Assembly (NCBI GenBank): GCA_003116995.1 | Contig: BDSL01000057.1 | Coordinates: forward strand, 310,001 to 374,000 | Length of the DNA stretch: 64,000 bases | Direction of reading: 5' to 3' | From: Yamagishiella unicocca | Taxonomy: Eukaryota; Chlorophyta; Chlorophyceae; Chlamydomonadales; Volvocaceae | Shown: positions 54,401 through 64,000 of the stretch, one piece after another | Numbering within the stretch: position 1 is the stretch's first letter | Layout: each line of letters opens with the position of its first letter | Position numbers and translations under genes: made by a program | Notes under the pieces: generated by a model | Database searches by the model: none | What the model was told of the DNA's origin: nothing | The model's input: the letters and a program-made list of their open reading frames with translations, nothing else

Positions 54401-56382
54401 GGTAGCATCAGCGACGAAGCACGGCAGTGTCGCGGGAGGGGCAGCACAGGGCAGGGCAGGGCAGCAGGGTGTCAAGAGGTGGCGAGGCCTCCAAGGCAGT
54501 GGCGGTCGAACGCAAGCAGCAGATGGTGCGGTAAAGGTAGGATGTGCTTTTGAGTTGCAAGCATCTCTCACCAGGAACAGCAGCGCGGGCTTGGTCAGCA
54601 GCTCCATTGCGACACACAGGCGCTTGCGCTCGCCGCCGCTGATTCCCTTCTTCATGGGACTGCCCACGATGACGCCCTTCACGTGAGTCAGCCCCACCTA
54701 CAAAACGCAATGTACCATTTCATAAGCAGCAAAGAAGTTATGACCTAAAACCCTGGCGCAGACCGCCGTGGCCCTGTGCGTAGTCGTGGCCAACCTAGCT
54801 ATGTTGCAGGAATCCTGACCCAGAACACGTTAGAACCCCGCGCAACCCGGGGCACACAATCCGCGCGCAGCCCCCCATGTGTGTCCTGATGGCGACATGC
54901 ACTGCAAGCTCGCACTGCAACCTCGCACTGCAACGTGCGTGCTGCTGCGTGCAGCTTAGTATATCGCTGCCGGCCTCGGACCCTGACCACTTCGCTCCAC
55001 ACCGACTATACACCATCCTCACGCCGCCTACATACCATCCCCTCACCGCCAAAAAACTGTCTGTCAAATCCCGCAGGAATACGTAATCTGCCCCCACCTG
55101 CCCCCCCCCCCACCACGCACACACCTTGTGCATCACGTCATCAATCCGCGCACGCCGCTCCTCGGGGGTGGTGGTGTGCGGCATGCGGAGGTCGGCAGTG
55201 TAGCTGAGCGTCTCCTCCACCGTCAGATGCGCGTTCAGCAAGTCGTCCTGCGGGGCGCAGATGTAGAAGTAAGACGATGCATGCGAGGGACAGGTGGGCG
55301 CGAGGGACAGGTGGTGGGAGGGACAGGTGGGCGCGAGGGACAGGTGGTGCGGGATCAACAGATGGCGGAGCAGCACCGATTGCGCCGCGTGGATCGTCAT
55401 TGGATGGCGGCGGCGCCACACGGACTAAAGATTTTATGGAGCAGTATTCATGCAGCTGTAGCACGTACGCGCGCGCATCGCGACTGAGTCGTGGCAGCTC
55501 TTCGCGCGGAGCCATGCAGCAATAGGTTTAGCAGTAGATACGGCTAGTAGCTTGCTGGGTGAGTTGCAGTGCTTAGGTCCCCCAGCGAGCCGTAGACCTG
55601 CCAGCAGCGGTGTTACCGCAGCTTTAGCCACGTGTATTTGCCCGTGCTCCCGCACTGCAGTATATTAAGGGTGCTGAACAGGTTCACCACGCGGGTGATT
55701 TGAGATGACAAGGGGAAAAAGCGAGGACGCAACCGTTGCTTCAAACCGACGCAGCTCCCTACTGTGCGATACGCTATGACCGCCTTAAGTACCTGCATGA
55801 CGTAGCCCGACATCTTTTTTAGCTCGGCATTAGTGTAATCCTGTCCGTTCAGTTTGAGCTCGCCGGTAACTGACATGCCCCGGTCGAGCCGACAAGAGAG
55901 AGCGTTGAGGAGGGTTGACTTCCCGCTGCCAGAGGGACCCTGGGGGCATGGACAGCCGAGCAGGCAAATGAAGGGGCGCGGGCAATTGGATGAGTGCGTC
56001 TTTGGACATTGCTGTGTAAGACAAAGCTGTGCTGACTTTGCGCATAAACACCAGGTGACCGGCCAGGACCGAGTAGCAGTCAGACCAGCAGGTCAGACAC
56101 GGTCCAAAAACAACCCACGTGCAGCAGTTGCCGAGCAGGGGTCCACAACTTGCTTACCATAATCGCATAGAAGCCGGTGGTAATCTTGCCGGTAACTTTG
56201 TTTAGCAGCGGCCGCTTCATCTTTCGCGTAGACACTGTGAGGTCCTTCCATGCCAGGAAGACTGGCGAATCACTCTCGTCCGGTTCAATATTCACAACAA
56301 CGGCATCAGAGGAGCTGTCTCGGCCTAAAGAGGCTTGCGCCAAGCCATTGGGCTGGCCGCCGTTCGCGACCGCTAGCTCCAT
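51422..56382 (-). CDS. ABCG-type half-transporter, copy 2 (620 aa, ten exons)
   Basis: Paralogue of the gene at 34653-40850. Exons on the minus strand: 56382-56158, 55939-55793, 55247-55125, 54697-54572, 54325-54219, 53755-53601, 53329-52992, 52702-52385, 52003-51903, 51644-51422. Eight exons have exactly the same length as in copy 1, and only the first and last differ, by one codon each. Walker A GPSGSGKST, C-loop ISGGE, Walker B/D-loop ALLFLDEPTSGLDS and H-loop CTIHQ are intact, as are six membrane segments ending in GGCAGVLIGYIIFCRVIAY. N-termini differ most (Asp/Ser-rich here, EPDESDSPVF). The start is chosen by alignment with copy 1; an in-frame ATG at 56451 would add 23 residues, but that stretch looks like an intron end (TTTTGTAG). 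Confidence 0.92.
55272..55350. repeat. Minisatellite in intron 2 of ABCG copy 2
   Basis: GAGGGACAGGTGGGCGC and GAGGGACAGGTGGTG alternate, about 36 bp per pair, two pairs. Confidence 0.85.
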
Positions 56383-59158
56383 CGCGGCGAGGGTACTTGA
56401 CGGCAAGCTGCTGACGCCTACAAAAGGCAGGCAACAACACCTTACCACCATAAATTACAAACGTCCACGTTGCTGAGCAGTGGCTGGCGCAAAATGGGGT
56501 ATTTCAGCTGGTGATGCGACAATCAGGACAACAGTTATGTTTAGCGGCAAACATGCAGCATTGCTGCTCAGACATTATATTACCTGTTGTAAGTGATCTA
56601 ATGTAAAGCGATGAGGTTTGACGACGCTAAAATAAACAACGAACTTCCTCGGATGAGGCGTAGGTTTGTCCCTGAGCCGGGTCCTCAGACAATGATTAGG
56701 TAGTCTTCTACAGGTAGTGACAATTTATCCTTGTATCTTTGTATTCGTTGGTGATTACTTAACGTCAGCGATGGTCTACTACCAGCTGTCGAAATAAGCC
56801 GCTGAAAAGGGACGAAGGTGGTCGCATCTATGCGCTGCCACCAGGCCACCAGGCCAATTCCTTAGTAAGCTACCATCAAATAGTCCAAACATTTCAGCAG
56901 GGTGCTGTCCAATACAGCCGCTTTAGATGATCATAAGAAGGATGCGCCGCGGTAGGTGGTCCGTCTCCGTGTCCGGCACCTCCCAGAATGCGAGAGTTAT
57001 AAGGGAGCCGGAGCGGCTGCCTTCCCGCGCCGTGAAACTTGTCATGCAATTCCGATTGCCTCCTGTATCCTTGCATGGATATGAATTAACCTTACCTGGT
57101 AATCGTCGGCCGATTTCTTTCGCCGAGTTCCACACACTCACACGCCTTTTTGCAACGGTTCCACACGCTTTTTCCAACGGTTCAAAAACGTGTCACAACT
57201 CTCTCACCTACTATGCACATGGCGTCTGTTCCTTATGCATTACACCTTTATGGCACATTTTTCCTAGTCCTGGCTCTTTGCACCGTCGGCGATTTGTCTG
57301 ACAGATGTGCATATCCAGCGCGACCGTGCGACATGGCGCGGCGGCGCATGTGCGGCATAGCGTTTCTTGAGTGCGCAAAAGCCCAAAATACCGGAAATCA
57401 GGCTGGTATTTCGTATTTGTATTTGCAGCGATGGACAGCGTGGCAAACCCGTGAGATGCCGTTTTTCTCGGCTGTAATGGGGCGTTGGCATTTGGGAGGA
57501 TCAATGCTGGTTAACCGTATATTACATACCGTGAGATGACAACGGCTTCATAACGGCGACGACTTCATAACTCTGCTCCTCGGCTTCGCCACGGCTAACG
57601 AGTCTGTGCCACAACCAGCATGTAAAATCGTTTTCCAAGCTATGAGTGCACACAGCAACTTCCCTAAAGCCACGCAGTCATTAACGGACGTCAGGTCAAG
57701 CGTTACGCCCAAGCGACTCTCACATCACACCGCGAGCCCGCATCATCCCCCCAGCAGACAGGCACACATGATGCGCCGTGCCGGAGGTGGGGTACGAAAG
57801 TGGGATAGGGTGCCGTTCGTCCCTTGGACGCAACTCAGCCGAGCATTGCGCTCGAGGTAATGGACTAGCCATGCCAACTCCATCGCATCTTGCCACGCCA
57901 CGTGGCTACAGCCGCTGCGAAGCCTGCAAATTACTAGGCTGCCAAGGAAACGGCAGTCTGAAAAACACGGGAAACGGACTGATAGAGATACATCAGCGAC
58001 CTCGTGAACGACGCACTCGCAGCCGACATAGGACGCCCCCCAAGGCGGCTACCATGAGGGCAGCTTTCATATGGAGGAAGGCAAAAAGGTGGGGTTACTA
58101 CCACCTTTCGGTTCTATGTCCCTCTTAATATCCTCTCCACTGATACAGACAAGCGCGACCAACTGAAGGCTTCTTGTACTTGCACTACAGTCAACGCTAT
58201 CCCTCCACATAAACAGCAATAATTCACCTGCCGTGATCTTTGGTGCCGTAGTCGTCGTCGGTGTGCAAAAGATGCGACCCAGATGCCACGCAAAATTGTG
58301 GTTCGTACAGTAGTAAAAAACGTAAAACGCCCCCAACATCGTTTCCTTCCGCCAGGGCAACGTATACTCCCTCCCAAGCAATCGTCAAAACTTCATAATG
58401 GCCGTTAACCAGCAACACCATTTACCGTAACAGCAACGCCTAACTTGCTAAACTCTTGTTTGCACGAATACTTATAGCGTCGCGTTCCTTTCCAACATGT
58501 CCCCCAAGGTTTAGGCAGAACAGTCCTGTCGCGCGCACTGCGCGGTCAGGCGAAAACTGCAAACCGTAGCAAAACTTTGGAGTTGAAATGCGGACGCCCA
58601 CGTAACATCCGAAAACACCCTCACTACCTGAAACCCTAATTGCCATCTATGACACTCATGCTGGTCCCTGTTATGCGGAGGTGGCACCTCTTCTACTCCA
58701 ACGGCGTCGCCACCGCAACCCAAATTCATTTTCTCAAACCCAAGGTCGTCTCCTTGCTTGCCGCAGTTTCCGCGCCAGCCGCGCCGCGCACTCATTTGGT
58801 TCCAATCGTCCCTATCCCAGGGAGTTGACAAAACAATTTCAGCCAGCCACAAGCCAATTAACAACACTGCGAGCACGACAATACGCTCCCTGCTCCGCAA
58901 CTCTTCAACCACAGCAACAACCCAACCGCCAGCGCCCAGCATCCAGCGCCCGGCCAGAGCTCTAGGTACGCACTTCCCTACCAGCCGGCTAGGAGACAAC
59001 GCATATATACAGGTGGGAGTGAGTGATGCGATGTACAATCCCAACCTAGGAAGTCAAGGAGGTTCGCACCTGCACTCCTCCTACGCATGGACGGATGCAA
59101 CACAGTGCGCGGAGAATCCAGCTGAAAAGTCAAGGAGGTGTGCGCCTGCACTGTGCCT
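56383..59158. other. Upstream region of ABCG copy 2 and 3' flank of the KYD-repeat gene
   Basis: No supported gene in 2.8 kb. The first part, moderately AT-rich, should contain the ABCG promoter. Short open frames (for example 58640-58828 on the plus strand) lack domains and splice support. Confidence 0.4.
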
Positions 59159-62100
59159 CTATGCTTGGACGGCTTTAACCGGCTTCGCGGCCTCCGACTG
59201 GGGCACGCCGGCACTGATGACTCCGGGGACAAGGTTGCAGATCGTGCACAGGACACTGCGAGTTGAACAGGACATGAGGTGAAGGTTGAGAAGGCAGCAT
59301 GCACATGTCAATGGATGCAAGCATTGAGGACTCAGGACGTGGAAGGCAAGGATCAGCACGCTGTCTGCGCACGTCGCTGTAGCAATCAGTGGGCGGAACC
59401 GCAAGGCAAAGGGCTGCAGGCAGTGGCAGCAGCAAATCCCAGGGACCTAGGTTACCGGAACACAACATGCCGGAAGCTATCCAAGGGGAAGAAAGGCCGC
59501 TGACCCACAACCCCTCCACACACACCTGACGCTCTGCCCAATGTCGCCCGTCGTGAGCAAGGCGTGGATGAGTGGGTACTGCGTACGGCAGTCGTCCAAG
59601 AATGCAGGCATCGCCAGCTCCGCGTCGCGCACAGCGCCCAGCATGTCGTACAGGTGGGACCACATGCCCGTGTTGTCGCCTGGAGACAGCGAGGCCGCGC
59701 GCGCCAGTCGCGCCACCGCGGGGTGGGCCGCCATCAGCGCGCCGTCGCCCCGCACCGCGCCAAGCTGCGCCGCCACGTCAGCAAAGCCCTCGCCAAAGCG
59801 CGCCACCAGGTCGTCCATGCTGGGCGGACCACCGCCCCTGGTGCCCTGCATGGACATGGCGACCAACAGGTCCACGACCAGCTCCGACAGGCATAGCGAA
59901 GCTGCCGCCTCGGAGGGGGCAGTGACCGCAGGGGTCGGCGCCGGAACTGCCGCAGCGAGGGCCGCATCAGTCGGCTCCGGAATCGCGGTAGCGAAAGCCG
60001 CATGGACTGACTCTTCAATCGCTTCAACAGCTGCGATGACGGGAGCAACCGCGCCATCGTCGGTGGCGCGTTCCGTCGCCATGGCAGCAGGTGCGAGTTC
60101 CGACTCCGGAGCAGGCGCAAAAGCCGCTTCAACCCCGGATTCGGCAATCGCTGCGGCGAGGGCCTCATTGTCCATAGACGGCGAAGCCGCCGGGTTCTGT
60201 GGCGGGGCTGCCCGCCGCCCAGAGCTCCGCAGTGGCGGGACTACCGCCCGCTCCATCCGCGCCGCCTGCAGCGCCGGCTGGGACATCGCCACGCCGCCCT
60301 CCATCGCCCGCGACATGGCACTGACCGCCCGCTGCCGCCGCCTCCCCGTCGGTGCCGAGGACCGTGGGGTGACCGCCCGCGCAGGCGGTGACGGCCGCTG
60401 CTCAGCTGTCGTGACGGCCTGCTCGTCCTCGTCACTGCTGCTCTGAAACTGGAACACGAGCGTGGGCAGCTCCTCCAAAACACGGGGGATCGTGGCCGCC
60501 ACCGCAGCCGCCTCGGCAGCTGCAGCAGCCATGGCCACGGCCATAACACTGGGCTCAGCGGCCACCACGGTGCCCACTGTGGCGTTGGCCTCGTCAAGGA
60601 CGGCCTCGGCGACAGCAGCAGCAGCCTCGGCAGCTACGGCGGCCTCTGCAAGAGCCTCCGCGGAGGCGATGGCAGCAGCAGCCTCGGCAGCTACGGCGGC
60701 CTCTGCAAGGGCCTCCGCGGAGGCGATGGCAGCAGCAGCCTCGGGGGCGACGGCGTCGACGGCGGTCTCTTCTGTAAGAATGACGGCGGCCTCAGCAACA
60801 TCAGGGACATGAGGGGCCATGGCCTCTGTGACGACGGCAGGCACGTCGGGCAGCTCGGCGGCGGGGGCGGCGGCAACCTCGGCAACCTCAGCGGGGGCTG
60901 CAACGGTCGCCTCAGCTGTAGCGACGACAATGACGTTATCGCCGATCACTGCCGCCGCGCTGCCCAGTGTTTCCACCTGCTTGGCCGCATCGCCCTGTGC
61001 GAGGACGTTCGCCCGCTCGACCGCTTTGCCCACCAGGTTGCTAACCGGCGCCGTCGCGGCTGTCACTGCCGCCAGCGCCAGCGAGCCGCCGTTGCGCACC
61101 CGGCGCACCAGGCCCCATGGGCCCTCGTCCACGGTCTTCTTCAAGGTGTCGACAATCAGCTCGCGGCCCTGAGACGCGGCCCATTTGCCGCTGGATAGCT
61201 CATCTGGCAGCGTGCCCATGCTCTGCAGCGCCTGGCCCACCATGTCGTACTTGTAGACCGTGTTGTATTTGGGGTCCTTGCGCGACGGCGGCTTGGCGCC
61301 AGGGCGCGGGCTGAGGAGGAGCGGGTCGCGAGGCTGGTCGGGGGAGGATGCGAGGAGCGAGGCACGGGAAGTCAGTAAACGTACCGAGGAGGGAGCAGGC
61401 AAGCTGGTTGTGCTGGTGAGGGCGGGCATAGACACGGGCATTAAGGACCGATCTGGGTCAGGCAGGGCCGATCTGGGTCAGGCAGGACCGATCTGGGTCG
61501 GGCAGGGCCGATCTGGGTCAGGCAGGGCCGATCTGGGTCAGGCAGGGCCGATCTGGGTCAGGCAGGGCCGATCTGGGTCGGGCAGGGCCGATCTGGGTCA
61601 GGCAGGACCGATCTGGGTCGGGCAGGGCCGATGTGGGTCAGGCAGGACCGATCTGGGGTCAGGGAACTGACCAAACAACTGACACACGCCACCCTGGGGT
61701 GGATGACACCCCAACGGCTCCGACCGGCCCACCTGCTGTGCCGCCCACTTGCCGCTGGCCAGGTCCTCCGGCAGTGAGGCCACTGCCTCCAGAGCCTGGC
61801 CCACCATGTCGTACTTGCTGACGGTGCGTGGCCCGCGCACAGGTTTCACCCGGGGGGCGCGGCTACTGCCGTTGGTGCCCACCACCGAAGACATTGGGTC
61901 CCACGAGGGCAGCTCCGCCAGCCCTGACTCCAGCGACTGCTGCCAGCCGCCGTGAAGCAGGACCTGGTGGTGTTTGCGGCGTTGGCGTGAGATTCGGGGG
62001 ACAGGGGTGGATGCGGAGTTGTAGCGGCCAGGCAAGGCGCATGAAGCGCGTCCTGCACGCCGACCTCTTTCTCGATTCGTCCACACAGAACGAGAGACCT

Positions 62101-64000
62101 AACATAGACGAATGCGCGAAAAACCCGACGGTGTGAGAGTGCGAACAGATGGATTGGAAGGGCTGACCTTGCGAGGGGCCTGTCACACGTGAGGTGGAGG
62201 CCCGCCCGCAGGCAAGGTGGATCGTGCCAGCCAACAACCTCAATAGATGCAGCGCGGAGCACCGGCCCCAGGAGGGGTTAGGGGGCAAGCAAGGGCACCG
62301 AGCGAGGGCCTTACCTCGGCGATGCAGTACTTGAAGCTGCCGCTGATAGGCTTGGCTTGCAGGATGACCTGCAGCGGGTCGTAGCGGCTGGGCTGCGGCG
62401 AAGCGGCCAGAGCAGCCTGCGGGGCCCACAGGGGCGAGGGGGGGGGAACAGGGGCGAATTATCAGCTCTGGCTTCTCGGGACCTCCGCTGCTGCTGGTCC
62501 CGAGCGCCACCCACACCACAAGGGACGCTTCCACAGTCGCAGGACGCCCATTCACTCCTTGACAGGCCTCCACCCCGGCCAGGCGTCCATCCGCCTCTCC
62601 CCCCTCCCAGTACCCAGTATTAACGTGGGCGGAGGCGCACCTTGATCATAGCGCCCACCAGGTCGTATTTGGACAACGACCCCTGGGCCGGCGCGCGCAT
62701 GTTGAGGATGCACCACACCGGGTCGTACTTGGGGTCGCTGGACGCCATGATGGCAGCCGGCTCACCTGAGGCCGGGCAGTAGATTAACGGGGGAGCCGCC
62801 ACAGGGGGTGGATGGGTGGGGTGCAGGAGGCGGCGCGGGGACACCCCCAAGGCGCAGGCCGCGGCAGGCTAGGGTGTCAAGCCTTCTGGAGCTGCCAGTG
62901 GCAGCAGCCTCGGCCAGGACGATCACCCCCTCGCCACTCTGCACGCGTGCTTCCGCCGCCAGCGCGGTGTGCATGTAAGATGCAAGAAGGGAGTACGCAG
63001 GACCGACACTTTCCACGACCTCGGTCATCCCACCTACCCGACGTTCGGACGCTCTGCAGCAGGTCGAAGATCAACTCGTACTTGTGTGGCGGCTGCTCCT
63101 GCGGCGGCACCTGCGCCGCGGCTAGGGCCTGCTCCGTGCCCTCCGCCTCCTTGCCCGCGCGCACGAGGCCGCGAAGCATGTCGTACTTGTGCGCGGCGGA
63201 GGGCGCGGAGGCGCTGGCCAGCGCACCGCGGAGCGGGTCGTACCTGCAGTCGCCGCGGGAGGAAGGGGGCGAGAGAACAGGATTACGACGGGGCGCTCCG
63301 GTTTGCCGAAGTGGCAGGGCTCCCGAATCATCGGCAGCAGCGATAGCAGGCAGCATTGTGCCGCCAGCTATGCGGGTCGGGAGTGCAATGGATGCGGCCA
63401 CCCCGAAACGTTAAGCAGTAGGCGAAAGGACTGCGTGGGGGCGCGGTGGTAATCCGCAGGGGCCAGTCACTCACTTTGGCGAGGTGAACTCCTCCGTCTG
63501 CATGGCGACCTGGTGACGCGAGGAGGCAGCGAGGGGGCGGGCGGCGAGGGGAAGAGAGGTCGTGGTTGAGCCTCGGGACAGGAGGCGAAGACGGATACAC
63601 GGTATGCGATGCGGCCACGGAGAGGGGGCGATACAGACAGGCGCACTGGTGCGGTAACGTAGACGATACGATGCTCGTTGTTTGTTGGTGTGACGAAGGA
63701 AACACAGCTTCCTGACCCCTGACCTCGCACCACACGCCCCTGTCGCACCTCCAGCAGCTCCGAAACCTGCTCCACGGGAGCAAAGTCGTTGGGCGTGGCG
63801 CCCACCGTCAGCGCCTCCGACCAGGCAGCCGACGACGCTGCGGCTGCGGCGCCGATGCCCAGCTCCTTCCCCAGGTCCTGACCCTGCTCCTCCGCCACCT
63901 TGACGATAGAAGCCACCAGAGAAGGCGGCTTCACCTCCTCCACCTCCGCCGGCTCCATTGCCAGGGAAGTGTCGAAGCTGGGGTTGGTGCCGGTACGGAA
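59159..64000 (-). CDS. KYD-repeat protein of unknown function (5' end beyond the window)
   Basis: Exons on the minus strand: from beyond 64000 to 63749, 63509-63475 (35 nt), 63243-63038, 62765-62641, 62416-62315, 61963-61733, 61333-59526, 59255-59159; phases agree, at least 951 residues. The first six to seven exons carry a repeated motif: KYDPLRGAL, HKYDMLRGLV, HKYELIFDLL, KYDPVWCIL, SKYDLVGAMI, RYDPLQVIL, FKYCIAE, SKYDMVGQALEAV, YKYDMVGQALQSM, the last two followed by LPEDLASGKWAA or LPDELSSGKWAA. The big exon then gives a ~350-residue Ala/Val/Glu-rich, probably disordered or helical stretch with an exact internal duplication, and a more globular C-terminus (VDLLVAMSMQ, MWSHLYDMLGAV, also with a YDML match). 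ATG 63958 is in frame, but the sequence upstream stays open and coding-like to the edge. I do not recognise the family. Confidence 0.75.
60601..60740 (-). repeat. 57-bp in-frame duplication within the KYD-repeat gene
   Basis: Two near-identical blocks coding AAAAIASAEALAEAAVAAE, a sign of recent slippage in the Ala-rich region. Confidence 0.85.
61445..61655. repeat. 20-bp minisatellite in an intron of the KYD-repeat gene
   Basis: About eleven copies of GATCTGGGTCAGGCAGGGCC with A/G and CAGG/GGGG variants, inside the intron 61334-61732. Confidence 0.95.

Overview
The window looks like nuclear DNA of a green alga of the Chlamydomonas/Volvocales type. This rests on several things: GC-rich genes broken into many short exons by GT-AG introns, alanine- and glutamine-rich proteins, many short tandem repeats inside introns and UTRs, TGTAA motifs at plausible 3' ends, and two retroelement types known from this group (a chromodomain Ty3/gypsy element and a DIRS/PAT-like tyrosine-recombinase element). 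Nothing suggests a prokaryote. Exon boundaries below were worked out by reading splice sites, phase and protein family conservation; none was checked against transcripts.

Layout. 1-953 (minus): 5' part of a CAX-type cation/proton exchanger running off the left edge. 1091-7485: a complete, very young LTR retrotransposon (identical 183-bp LTRs, 5-bp target duplication) on the minus strand, inserted 137 bp upstream of the CAX start codon. 8832-10758 (minus): proteasome subunit beta-1 in four exons. 10960-17797 (plus): a large RAP-domain protein, probably organellar, divergent from the proteasome gene across a 201-bp gap. 19446-23741 (plus): an ammonium transporter in eight exons including a 22-nt microexon. 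23742-28930: gene-poor with tandem arrays. 28931-32147 (minus): patatin-like lipase in seven exons, with a possible small divergent gene at 32442-33035. 33961-34516 (plus): possible small two-exon gene.

34653-40850 and 51422-56382 (both minus): two paralogous ABCG half-transporters, each ten exons and 620 residues, with the same splice phases throughout and the same length for eight of the ten exons. The roughly 10 kb between them holds no clear host gene but carries a rearranged DIRS/PAT-like element (43813-47968) built around a near-perfect 2.56-kb palindrome, LINE-like 3' ends and other repeats. 59159 to the right edge (minus): a repetitive protein of unknown function with repeated Y-D-P / K-Y-D motifs, incomplete at its N-terminus.

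The most notable signals are (1) an in-frame UAG between gag and pol of the LTR element, followed 7 nt later by a perfect 9-bp stem-loop, a layout like retroviral stop-codon readthrough; (2) the palindromic tyrosine-recombinase element that has lost its reverse transcriptase; (3) the young LTR insertion that separates CAX from its old promoter; and (4) the unassigned KYD-repeat protein.
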